Assembly (NCBI RefSeq): GCF_010998615.1
Contig: NZ_JAAEAH010000091.1
Span: 1 to 36,787 of the forward strand
Source of the DNA: Myxococcus sp. CA023
GTDB lineage: Bacteria > Myxococcota > Myxococcia > Myxococcales > Myxococcaceae
Length of the DNA stretch: 36,787 bases
Direction of reading: 5' to 3'
A program made the translations under genes and the position numbers. The notes under the pieces were generated by a model. The model was given only the letters and a program-made list of their open reading frames with translations. It searched no databases and was not told the DNA's origin. Positions 16,009-23,718 of the stretch are shown in pieces. Each line of letters begins with the position of its first letter. Position 1 is the first letter of the stretch.

Positions 16009-17073
16009 CTACAGGTACTTCGTCAGCTTGCGAGCCTTGAGCGCCTCCACCACCTTGCGCACGTCCTGGCTCTTGTCCTTCGGCACCACGAGCACCGCGT
16101 CTCCGGAGTCCACCACCACCATGTCGGTGAGGCCCACCACGGACAGCGGACGCTTGTCGGCCAGCACCACGCAGTTGTGGCAGTCCACCACCACCGCGAG
16201 GTTGCCGGACACCACGTTGCCGTTGGCGTCGGCGGGGCGCACCTCTGGAATCGCGGCGAACGAGCCAACATCCGACCAGCCGAAGTCACCCGGCAGCACC
16301 GCGATGTTGGAGGCCTTCTCCATGACGCCGTAGTCGATGGAGGTGGAAGGCAGCTTGGGGAACACCTTCTTCAGCACCGCGCCGAAGGTCCGCTTGCCCG
16401 CGGCCTTGCGCAGGGCGTCCAGGCCCTTCTGCATCTCCGGCATGTGCTTCGCGAAGGCCTCCAGGATGACGTCCACGCGGAAGACGAAGATGCCGCCGTT
16501 CCACAGGTAGTCACCGGACGACATGTAGCCGCGCGCCGTCTCCAGGTCGGGCTTCTCCTTGAAAGCCTGCACCTTGCGGCCACCGCCCTCCAGCGCCTCG
16601 CCGACCTGGATGTAGCCGTAGCCCGTCTCCGGGCGCGAAGGCTTGATGCCCAGCGTGACGATGTGCCCCGCCTCCGCCAGGTCCGCCGCGTCCGCGAGCG
16701 TGCGCTTGAAGCCGGGCACGTCCGCCACGTGGTGGTCGGAGGGCAGCACCACCATGACGCCCTTGGGGTCGCGCGCGGCCACCTGCACCGCCGCCAGGGC
16801 GATGGCGGGCGCGGTGTTGCGCGCCACCGGCTCCACCAGGAGGTTCGCCTTGGGCAGCCCCTTCACCAGCTTCGCCGCGGCCTTCGCGTGCAGGGGGCCA
16901 CAGACGATGAAGGTGTCCTTCACCGAGGCGAGCCCCTTGAGGCGCGCGGACGTGTCGGTGATGAGCGGCAGCTTGGAAGCCAGCGGCAGGAACTGCTTGG
17001 GCCGCGCCTGACGGGACAGCGGCCAGAAACGGGTGCCGGAGCCTCCGGCCATGATGACGGGGTAGAGGGCCAT
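16009..17073 (-). CDS. manC: Mannose-1-phosphate guanylyltransferase
   Basis: 354 residues. It makes GDP-mannose from mannose-1-P and GTP in the cytoplasm. The nucleotidyltransferase signature is at the extreme N-terminus (YPVIMAGGSGTRFWPLSRQ, then RPKQF). VEPVARNTAPAIALAA, LPSDHHVADV, RPETGYGYIQ, FKEKPDLETA, YLWNGGIFVF and GDFGWSDVGS follow in the standard order. It is the short single-domain form without the C-terminal phosphomannose isomerase domain. Start taken at MALYPVIMAGG, where homology begins, with CAGGAG upstream. It is divergent from the O-acetylation cassette, which fits a surface-polysaccharide setting. Confidence 0.94.
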   Translation of the reverse strand: MALYPVIMAGGSGTRFWPLSRQARPKQFLPLASKLPLITDTSARLKGLASVKDTFIVCGPLHAKAAAKLVKGLPKANLLVEPVARNTAPAIALAAVQVAARDPKGVMVVLPSDHHVADVPGFKRTLADAADLAEAGHIVTLGIKPSRPETGYGYIQVGEALEGGGRKVQAFKEKPDLETARGYMSSGDYLWNGGIFVFRVDVILEAFAKHMPEMQKGLDALRKAAGKRTFGAVLKKVFPKLPSTSIDYGVMEKASNIAVLPGDFGWSDVGSFAAIPEVRPADANGNVVSGNLAVVVDCHNCVVLADKRPLSVVGLTDMVVVDSGDAVLVVPKDKSQDVRKVVEALKARKLTKYL

Positions 17074-17251
17074 TGCGGGTGTTGCACTCCTGAAGGCCCC
17101 AGACCAAGCCGGTGGCCATGGCGGCGCACCATACCGTTTCAGCCTCGCCGGGAAAGAGGGACTCTCGCCTGCCCGCCCTCCAGACGACGAAGCCAAGAAG
17201 GGCGGTGAGAGTTTTGACCCGCCACCAAAAAGCCAGTCTCATGCCGCGCTG

Positions 17252-19996
17252 TTGGACTTCCTCAAGGCCAGATCCACCGGGCTGACGCTCATCCTCACCG
17301 TCGCACTGGCGTTGGGGCTGTCGCTTGCCCCGGTCCCAGACGCCCTCCGGCCCCTCCCGAGTCTCCAGCAGGGTCCCCTGCCCGAGAAGCTGGTGGCGCT
17401 CGTCCTACCGACCTCGCTGTCGGGCGGTCGCGCCACGCGTCCGCCCGGAGAAGTGATGACGGCGGGTGCGGGCGCCGCCAAACGCCCGCCGGTAGAGACG
17501 GAAGAGGTGGAGGAGCCAGCCGACGCCGGTGCCCTGGTGGCGGAGCCTCTGCCCGCCGTGCCCACCACGCCGGGCATCGGCCTGGAGGAGCTGAGCGCCC
17601 CCACCCTGGCCCGCGCGAAGGACCTGGAGGCCCTGCGCGAGCGCATGGGCTCCCAGCACGTGGACATCGAGCTGAACTGCCGCAAGGCGGGGCCGGACGG
17701 AAACTGCCTGGAGGACGGACTGGCGCCCTACACCCGGGCCCTGGCCGAGCTGCGCGAGGACGCCCGGCGCACGCCGGTGCGCGTGGTGCACCTGGGCGAC
17801 TCGCTGGTGGCCTCCGACCACATCACTGATTTGGTGCGCGACCGGCTCCAGGAGCGCTTCGGCGCGGGCGGCAAGGGCTTCCTCTTCATCACCCGCCCCG
17901 CCAGCGCAGGTCGCTGGACGCGCTCGGGCCGAGGCTCGGACGGCTGGGAAATCGAACGGCTGGTGGACTCCAAGTGGCCCCGTGACCGGGTGGGCTGGAC
18001 CGGTGTGGCCTTCAGCTCGGAGAAGGGCTCCCAGAGCACGCGTTATGACGTGGAGGGCTCGCGCGTGGCGGAGCTCTTCTTCCTGGCGCAGCCCGCCAGT
18101 GGCTCCGTGCAGTTCTCCGTGGACGGCAAGCCGCTCCAGCGCATCCACACGCGAGGCTTCTCCAAGAACAAGTCGGAGGCGGCCTTCGCCCGCGTGACAC
18201 TGCCGCAGGGCGCGAAGTCGCTGACGCTCACCACGTCCGGCAAGGTGGAGCTGCACGGCATGACGCTGGAGTCGGGCACGCCGGGCGTCGTCTACGACAC
18301 GGTGGGCCTGCTGGGCGGAATGGCGGAGGTGTACCTGCGCGCCCAGCCCGCCGCCTTCCGCGCGCAGTTGCGCCAGCGCAAGCCGTCCCTGGTGGTGATG
18401 ATGGTGGGCGGCAACGAGGCCTTCTTCTACTCACGAGACCGCACCACGCTGGACGAGGTGCGCGCACAGATAAAGGAGTTGATGTCTCGCGTGCGCACCA
18501 ACGTGCCGAACGCCGCGTGCCTGCTGATGGCCCCCATCGACGCGGGCGTGCGCACCATGAGCGGCGAGGTGGTGTCACGCCGGGGCACCCAGGAGATTGG
18601 CGACATCTACCGCGAGGAGGCCCGCGCGGCCGGCTGCGCGTTCTGGGACGCCTATGCCGCCATGGGCGGCGGGGGCTCCGCGCTCCGCTGGCTCGAGGAA
18701 GGGCTGATGCTGGACGACCTCGTCCACCCGCGCGCCCGGGGCTCGGATTTGCTGGGCCACCTCTTCGACCTGTCCCTCCAGCGTGCGTTCGCGAAGAGCC
18801 GGGCGCCGCTGGTGGCGGTGGTGGACCCGACCGGCCTGCAGAACGCGGACACCGCGCTGGCGCGCACGTTCGACAAGCTGAAGCGCCGCGAGGCGGGCGA
18901 GGCCCTTCGCGTGGGCGTCGCACAGCTGGGCGGTTCGCACACCGCGTCGCACTACTTCACGGACGCGGTGCGCGAGGTGCTGACGAAGCGCTTCGGCGCC
19001 GCGGGCCGGGGCTTCATCGCCGCCGGCAAGGCCTCCCCTCGCCTGGAGCCCGCGGGCGTGACGCGCGCGCTGGAGGGGGACTGGACCATCGAGGACGCCG
19101 CCAAGGACGCGCCCCCCGGAGAACTGTGGGGGCTGACGGGCATCCGCGCCGTGGGCAGTCCGGGCGCGAAGCTGCGCATCCAGTTCTGCAAGGACTGCCC
19201 GGAGGCGAAGGAGACCTCGGGCCGGTTGGATTTGTACGCGCTGGACGTGCCGGACGTGCGCGCGCCGGACATCACGATAGACGGCGAGCTGCTGCCGCCG
19301 GACGCGCCTCCGCCGGAGCCGTTGACCGAGCCCACCGTGCGCATCCGCTCGTTCCCCGTCACGGGGGCCTCGCACACCGTGGAGGTGACGGCGCCGAAGG
19401 ACGGCAACGTCACGGTGCTGGGGGCGTCCCTGGAGTACGACACGCCGGGCGTCGTGTACGACGCGCTGGGCCTTCCCGGTGCCACGGCCTCGGCATTGGG
19501 GGCCATGGACGCGGCGGCGGTGGACGCGCAGTTGGCGTCGAGGCGGCCGGACCTGCTCGTGTTCTGGTACGGCACCAACGAGGCGGGCCGGCCTGGCCTG
19601 GACGCCTCGGCGCTGCGCCGGGACTACACCGCGATGCTGACGCGGCTGCGCAAGGCCACCAACGCGGAGTGCCTGGTGATGGGCCCCACGGACCGGCTCA
19701 CGCAGGACGCCAACGGCCGGTGGAGCGAGGCGCCCTCGCTGGCGTCGGTGCTGAACACGCTGCCGCAGGTGGCGAAGGACGCGGGGTGCGCGTACTGGTC
19801 GACGCGCGCGGCCATGGGTGGAGAGCGCGCCATGCTGCGCTGGCAGCGCGCGCAGCCCGCGCTGGGCCACGCGGACGGCGTCCACCTGACACCGGAAGGC
19901 TACGCGCGGCTGGCGGGGGCCTTCTCCCGGGAGCTGCTCACCGCTTACGAGGCCCACAAGAAGGCGGGCCCCACCTCGCGCGTGGAGGACAACTGA
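17252..19996 (+). CDS. Tandem SGNH/GDSL-hydrolase-fold protein, likely polysaccharide O-acetylation partner
   Basis: About 914 residues. The start is uncertain: a TTG at 17252 without a clear ribosome site, and the frame stays open upstream. Residues 9-28 form a signal anchor (TGLTLILTVALALGLSLAPV), then a proline-rich linker, so the body is periplasmic. Two SGNH domains follow. Domain 1 (about 175-530): HLGDSL with Ser184, MVGGNEA, LDDLVH. Domain 2 (about 552-900): QLGGSH with Ser562, WYGTNEA, ADGVHLT. Both also share RFGA-x-G-x-GF and PGVVYD-x-x-GL-x-G, so they arose by internal duplication. In domain 2 the Asp after the Gly is lost (GGSH). The next gene is an MBOAT acyltransferase one base away, so this is probably the AlgJ/AlgX/PatB-like acetyl acceptor side. 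Confidence 0.88.
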   Translation: MDFLKARSTGLTLILTVALALGLSLAPVPDALRPLPSLQQGPLPEKLVALVLPTSLSGGRATRPPGEVMTAGAGAAKRPPVETEEVEEPADAGALVAEPLPAVPTTPGIGLEELSAPTLARAKDLEALRERMGSQHVDIELNCRKAGPDGNCLEDGLAPYTRALAELREDARRTPVRVVHLGDSLVASDHITDLVRDRLQERFGAGGKGFLFITRPASAGRWTRSGRGSDGWEIERLVDSKWPRDRVGWTGVAFSSEKGSQSTRYDVEGSRVAELFFLAQPASGSVQFSVDGKPLQRIHTRGFSKNKSEAAFARVTLPQGAKSLTLTTSGKVELHGMTLESGTPGVVYDTVGLLGGMAEVYLRAQPAAFRAQLRQRKPSLVVMMVGGNEAFFYSRDRTTLDEVRAQIKELMSRVRTNVPNAACLLMAPIDAGVRTMSGEVVSRRGTQEIGDIYREEARAAGCAFWDAYAAMGGGGSALRWLEEGLMLDDLVHPRARGSDLLGHLFDLSLQRAFAKSRAPLVAVVDPTGLQNADTALARTFDKLKRREAGEALRVGVAQLGGSHTASHYFTDAVREVLTKRFGAAGRGFIAAGKASPRLEPAGVTRALEGDWTIEDAAKDAPPGELWGLTGIRAVGSPGAKLRIQFCKDCPEAKETSGRLDLYALDVPDVRAPDITIDGELLPPDAPPPEPLTEPTVRIRSFPVTGASHTVEVTAPKDGNVTVLGASLEYDTPGVVYDALGLPGATASALGAMDAAAVDAQLASRRPDLLVFWYGTNEAGRPGLDASALRRDYTAMLTRLRKATNAECLVMGPTDRLTQDANGRWSEAPSLASVLNTLPQVAKDAGCAYWSTRAAMGGERAMLRWQRAQPALGHADGVHLTPEGYARLAGAFSRELLTAYEAHKKAGPTSRVEDN

Positions 19997-19997
19997 C

Positions 19998-21413
19998 GTG
20001 CTGTCGCACAGCGTCCAGTACCTCGTCTTCGTCATCGCGGTGTTCGCCCTGTACTGGGCGGTGCACCGGCACTACTGGCCGCGCATCGGCGTGTTGCTGG
20101 TGGCCAGCCTCTTCTTCTACGCGGCCTTCACGCCCTTCCCCATCCTCATCTTCCTGGTGGGCGTCACGGTGGACCACCTGTGCGTGAAGGGCATGGGCCG
20201 CGCGCAGTCACAGGGTGTCCGCAAGGCGCTCGTCACGGTGTCCGTCGTCTCCAACCTGGGCCTGCTCGCGGGCTTCAAGTACCTGGAGATGATGCGGCAG
20301 ACGCTGCTGTCGCTGTTGGCGCCGTGGGGCATTGAAGTCCGCGCCGAGCCCTTCAACCTGCTGATGCCGGTGGGCCTGTCCTTCTTCGTCTTCCAGGCCA
20401 TCAGCTACACGGTGGACGTGTATCGGGGGAAGGCGAGCGCGGAGCACTCGTTCATCGAGCACCTGCTGTACCTGCTCTTCTTCCCGCGCGTGGTGAGTGG
20501 CCCCATCGTCCGGGCGTCGGAGCTGATGGTGCACTTCCGCCAGACGCCGAGCCTCACGCCCGAGGCCGGTGGCCACGCCCTCTTCCGCATCGCGGTGGGC
20601 CTGGTGAAGAAGCTGGTCATCGCGGACGTGCTGGGCGCGGGACTGGTGGACCCCGTCTTCGCCGCGCCGGAGAAGTACGCCTCCGCGGAGTGCATCGTCG
20701 CGGCGGTGGCCTACACCTTCGAGCTCTACTACGACTTCTCGGGGTACTCGGACATCGCGATTGGCGTGGCGGCGCTGTTCGGCTTCAAGTTCCCGGAGAA
20801 CTTCAACCGGCCGTATCTGGCGAAGAACATCGGCGAGTTCTGGAACCGGTGGCACCTGAGCCTGTCCACGTGGCTGCGCGACTACCTGTACCGGCCGCTG
20901 GGCGGCAACCGCGTGTCGAAGCCGCGCGTGCTGTTCAACCTGATGACGGTAATGGTGCTGGGCGGCCTGTGGCACGGCGCGGACTGGCGCTTCGCTGTCT
21001 GGGGCGCGGTGCACGGCGTGGCGCTGTGTGTGTCGCGCTGCTGGGAGTGGTCGGTGGGCAAGCCCGAATCCCCGGGCATCCCCCGCGTGGCGGTGGGCAT
21101 GTTGACGACGTTCACCATCGTCGTGCTGACGCGCGTGGTGTTCCGGGCAGCGGACATGGCGCACGCGGGCGAGTTCTACGAACGGATGATGGCAGGCGTG
21201 CCCGGCATCGCCAACGTGAGCCCGCTGGTGTGGGGCATGCTGGCCGCGGCCGTCTTCTTCCATGCCGTGCCGATGAAGCTCTACACGGTGTCGTCGGACC
21301 TCTTCGTCCGCATGCCCGTGCCGGTGCGCGCCGCGGTGCTGGTGGTGCTCGGCCTGGGCATCCGTCACCTGTCCGCCGTGGAGACGCGCCCGTACGTGTA
21401 CCTGCAGTTCTAG
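19998..21413 (+). CDS. MBOAT family O-acyltransferase (AlgI-like)
   Basis: 471 residues, an inner-membrane protein with about ten or more helices. The GTG start follows GGAGG (19984-19988) and lies one base after the SGNH stop, so the two are coupled. AlgI/PatA-type motifs: MPVGLSFFVFQAISYTVDVY near 123-142, ELYYDFSGYSDIAIG near 242-256, FWNRWHLSLSTWLRDYLYRP with His286, and the catalytic His326 in LGGLWHGADW. Such proteins carry acetyl groups across the membrane for O-acetylation of alginate, cellulose, peptidoglycan or other glycans. The GDP-mannose gene next door favours an exopolysaccharide or O-antigen target, but this is inferred. Confidence 0.95.
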   Translation: MLSHSVQYLVFVIAVFALYWAVHRHYWPRIGVLLVASLFFYAAFTPFPILIFLVGVTVDHLCVKGMGRAQSQGVRKALVTVSVVSNLGLLAGFKYLEMMRQTLLSLLAPWGIEVRAEPFNLLMPVGLSFFVFQAISYTVDVYRGKASAEHSFIEHLLYLLFFPRVVSGPIVRASELMVHFRQTPSLTPEAGGHALFRIAVGLVKKLVIADVLGAGLVDPVFAAPEKYASAECIVAAVAYTFELYYDFSGYSDIAIGVAALFGFKFPENFNRPYLAKNIGEFWNRWHLSLSTWLRDYLYRPLGGNRVSKPRVLFNLMTVMVLGGLWHGADWRFAVWGAVHGVALCVSRCWEWSVGKPESPGIPRVAVGMLTTFTIVVLTRVVFRAADMAHAGEFYERMMAGVPGIANVSPLVWGMLAAAVFFHAVPMKLYTVSSDLFVRMPVPVRAAVLVVLGLGIRHLSAVETRPYVYLQF

Positions 21414-21558
21414 GCGGGCGTAGGGGCTGTCGGGCCCCAGTTCCCCGGGCCCCCGCATGCGCCTTGCCGCCGGGCATGAGCGTTCCCAGTTTCTTGGGGG
21501 CAGCCCCGTCGCCGAAGCCGGGAAGCAGGCCCGGTCTCCGTGCTCGGTCGGTCTGAGC

Positions 21559-21579
21559 GCACTGGCTCAGGGCCAGTGC
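21559..21579 (+). repeat. Perfect 8-bp inverted repeat in the SulP leader
   Basis: GCACTGGC (21559-21566) and GCCAGTGC (21572-21579) are separated by 5 bases. It could be a terminator for the upstream cassette (no U-run), an operator, or part of a structured leader RNA. Confidence 0.5.
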
Positions 21580-21685
21580 CGTGGCGGAGGTACTGCGCAT
21601 GGCGGGCATCCAGGCACTCCCCCGCACAGCCCTGGGACGTGGCACCACGGTTGATGTTGTCTCCGAGGTAGGGATGGGGACGGTG

Positions 21686-21730
21686 CTCCTGGCGCGCAAT
21701 TCGCCCAGGGGCATGCGGCCATGCCAGGAG
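21686..21730 (+). repeat. Nested inverted repeats in the SulP leader
   Basis: The outer arms CTCCTGGC (21686-21693) and GCCAGGAG (21723-21730) enclose an inner perfect stem GGCATG (21710-21715) / CATGCC (21720-21725). The inner right arm overlaps the outer right arm, so the two stems compete. This could be an alternative-fold regulatory leader 85 bases before the SulP start. Confidence 0.4.
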
Positions 21731-21814
21731 CCGCCCCGGGCGAGGACCTTGCGTTGCGAAGCGGCCCCAGCGTTCGCAGCGTGTCGCGGGGACACCAGCG
21801 CGAGGGGATGGGCG

Positions 21815-23569
21815 GTGAGCGACCTGGTGGCGCGGACATGGCGGGCGGTGCGGCGCGGCCTGCCGGGCCTGCGGCAGGCACGCGGCTATCAGCGCCGCTG
21901 GTTCCGGGCGGACCTGCTCTCGGCGCTCACCATTGGCGCGATGCTCATCCCCCAGGGCCTGGCCTATGCGCAACTCGTGGGCGTGCGTCCAGCAGCGGGC
22001 CTCTACGCGGGCGTGGTGGGAATGTTCGCCTATGCGCTGTTCGGGCCCTCGCGGCACCTCATCATCGGACCCGAGGCGGGTGCCGCCATCCTCACCGCCG
22101 CGGCGCTCGCACCGATGGCGGCGGGGGCGGACGCCGCGCGCTACGCATCCCTGGCGGCACTGCTGGCGCTGCTGGTCGGCGTGCTGAGCCTGCTCGGAGG
22201 GCTGCTCAAGGTGGGCGCGCTCGCGGACTTCCTGTCCAAGCCCATCCTCATCGGCTACATCAACGGCGCGGCGCTCATCATCATCGGCAGCCAGCTCGCG
22301 CGGCTCTTCGGGATGGAGCGCCAGTCCGACACGTTCTCGGGTCAGGTTTTCGAGGTGGCCACCCACCTCGAACGGACCCACGTCCCGACGCTCCTGCTGG
22401 GGCTGGGCGTCATCACCACGCTCGTGCTGCTGCGGCGGCTGCTGCCCAGGGCGCCCGGTCCGCTCATCCTGGTGGTCCTCACCACGATGGCGGGAGGGCT
22501 GTTCCAAGTGGAGCACGGGGGCATCAAGGTCGTGGGCCCCCTCGCCGCCGAGCCCCCCGCTCCAGGCCTGCCGTCCCTGCGCTTCGAGGACGTGCGGGCG
22601 CTGCTCCCCGCCGCCTTCAGCCTGGCGCTCGTCAACTACGCCAGCTCCGTGCTGACGGGCCGATTCTACGCCGACAGGTTCCGCTACCGGCTGGACAGCA
22701 ACCAGGAGTTCCTCGGGCAGGCCGCCGCCAACCTCGCCAATGCGTTCAGCCAGGGGTTCCCCGTGACGGGGAGCGACTCGCGCACGGCCGTCAACGTCTC
22801 CATGGGAGGGCGGACCCAGCTCGTGGGGGTGCTCGCCGCTGGGGTGGTGCTGGTGTTCGCCCTGTTCCTCACGCCCCTGCTGCACGACTTGCCCATGGTG
22901 ACGCTGGGCGCCATCGTCTTCGTGGCCGCGGTGTACCTGCTGGAGTTCCGAGCCATCATCGACCTGTGGCGCGTGCGGCGCGTGGAGGCGGTGCTCGCGT
23001 GCGTGACGATGGTGGGGGTGCTGGTGTTGGGCATCCTCCAAGGCATCCTCGTCGCGGTGGCGCTGGCGCTGGCGGACCTCATCCGCCGGGCCGCCAGGCC
23101 CCACGACGCGGTGCTTGGCGAGCGCGAGGGCGTGCCCGGCTACCACGACATCGAGCGGTTCGAGAACGCCGAGACGGTGCCCGGGCTCGTCATCTACCGC
23201 TTCGATGCGCCGCTGTTCTTCGCCAACGCGCGCCACCTGCGGGAGCAGGCCCGGGCCCTGGTCTCCAGCGCGGATGCGCCCGTGCGGTGGTTCGTGCTTG
23301 ATGCGTCCGCCGTGTTCGACATGGACGTCACCGCTGCGGAGGGCCTGGAGAAGCTGCGCCGTGAATTCGAGGAAGAGGGCGTGGTGCTGGGCATCGCCGA
23401 GGCCCGGGCGCCGCTGCGCGCGCTGCTGCGGCGTACCGGCCTGCTGGAGCGGCTGGGCCCGGAGAATGTGCATGCCACCGTGGAGGCGGCGGTGCACCAC
23501 TTCCTGATGGACGCCGACGCGAGGCACACCCGTGACGGTGCGCCTCCGGCGCTGCCTCCGGTGCATTGA
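21815..23569 (+). CDS. SulP family anion transporter with STAS domain
   Basis: 584 residues, the normal SulP size. The GTG at 21815 has GAGGGG 7 bases upstream and gives the expected N-terminus, whereas a longer open frame to 21581 does not look conserved. SulP hallmarks: DLLSALTIGAMLIPQGLAYA, GLYAGVVGMFAYALFGPSRH, LSKPILIGYINGAAL and ANAFSQGFPVTGSDSRTAVN, across about 12-14 membrane helices. The C-terminal STAS domain is at about 460-570 (YRFDAPLFFANA, VLDASAVFDMDVTAAEGLE). Family members carry sulfate, bicarbonate or dicarboxylates. The sulfatase 150 bases downstream favours sulfate. Transport is probably proton- or sodium-coupled across the inner membrane. Confidence 0.95.
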   Translation: MSDLVARTWRAVRRGLPGLRQARGYQRRWFRADLLSALTIGAMLIPQGLAYAQLVGVRPAAGLYAGVVGMFAYALFGPSRHLIIGPEAGAAILTAAALAPMAAGADAARYASLAALLALLVGVLSLLGGLLKVGALADFLSKPILIGYINGAALIIIGSQLARLFGMERQSDTFSGQVFEVATHLERTHVPTLLLGLGVITTLVLLRRLLPRAPGPLILVVLTTMAGGLFQVEHGGIKVVGPLAAEPPAPGLPSLRFEDVRALLPAAFSLALVNYASSVLTGRFYADRFRYRLDSNQEFLGQAAANLANAFSQGFPVTGSDSRTAVNVSMGGRTQLVGVLAAGVVLVFALFLTPLLHDLPMVTLGAIVFVAAVYLLEFRAIIDLWRVRRVEAVLACVTMVGVLVLGILQGILVAVALALADLIRRAARPHDAVLGEREGVPGYHDIERFENAETVPGLVIYRFDAPLFFANARHLREQARALVSSADAPVRWFVLDASAVFDMDVTAAEGLEKLRREFEEEGVVLGIAEARAPLRALLRRTGLLERLGPENVHATVEAAVHHFLMDADARHTRDGAPPALPPVH

Positions 23570-23718
23570 GCAGGGGTTCGAACACCCTCGCGGGGGAACA
23601 GGCTTGCGCTCGTCCTCACCCGGTCGGCAGTCCGGCCCGTTGCCTCCCCTCACGCCCCCTCCTCACGAACCATGTCCCCGAGGGGGCGCGTGCACACCTC
23701 CTGCCCAGGAGGCAACGC

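Larger units (their letters stand above)
21414..21814. other. Intergenic leader region upstream of the SulP gene
   Basis: About 400 bases without a convincing gene. The SulP frame is open through part of it but without conserved sequence. It holds GC-rich hairpins just past the MBOAT stop (GGGGC/GGCCCC near 21423-21441) and the two inverted repeats listed separately. I see no sigma-70 promoter I would defend. Confidence 0.5.

Noticed and set aside
21410..23653. 747-codon minus-strand open frame opposite SulP
   Set aside because: The composition (runs of His, Gln, Arg, Gly) is typical of antisense reading; SulP is complete on the other strand.
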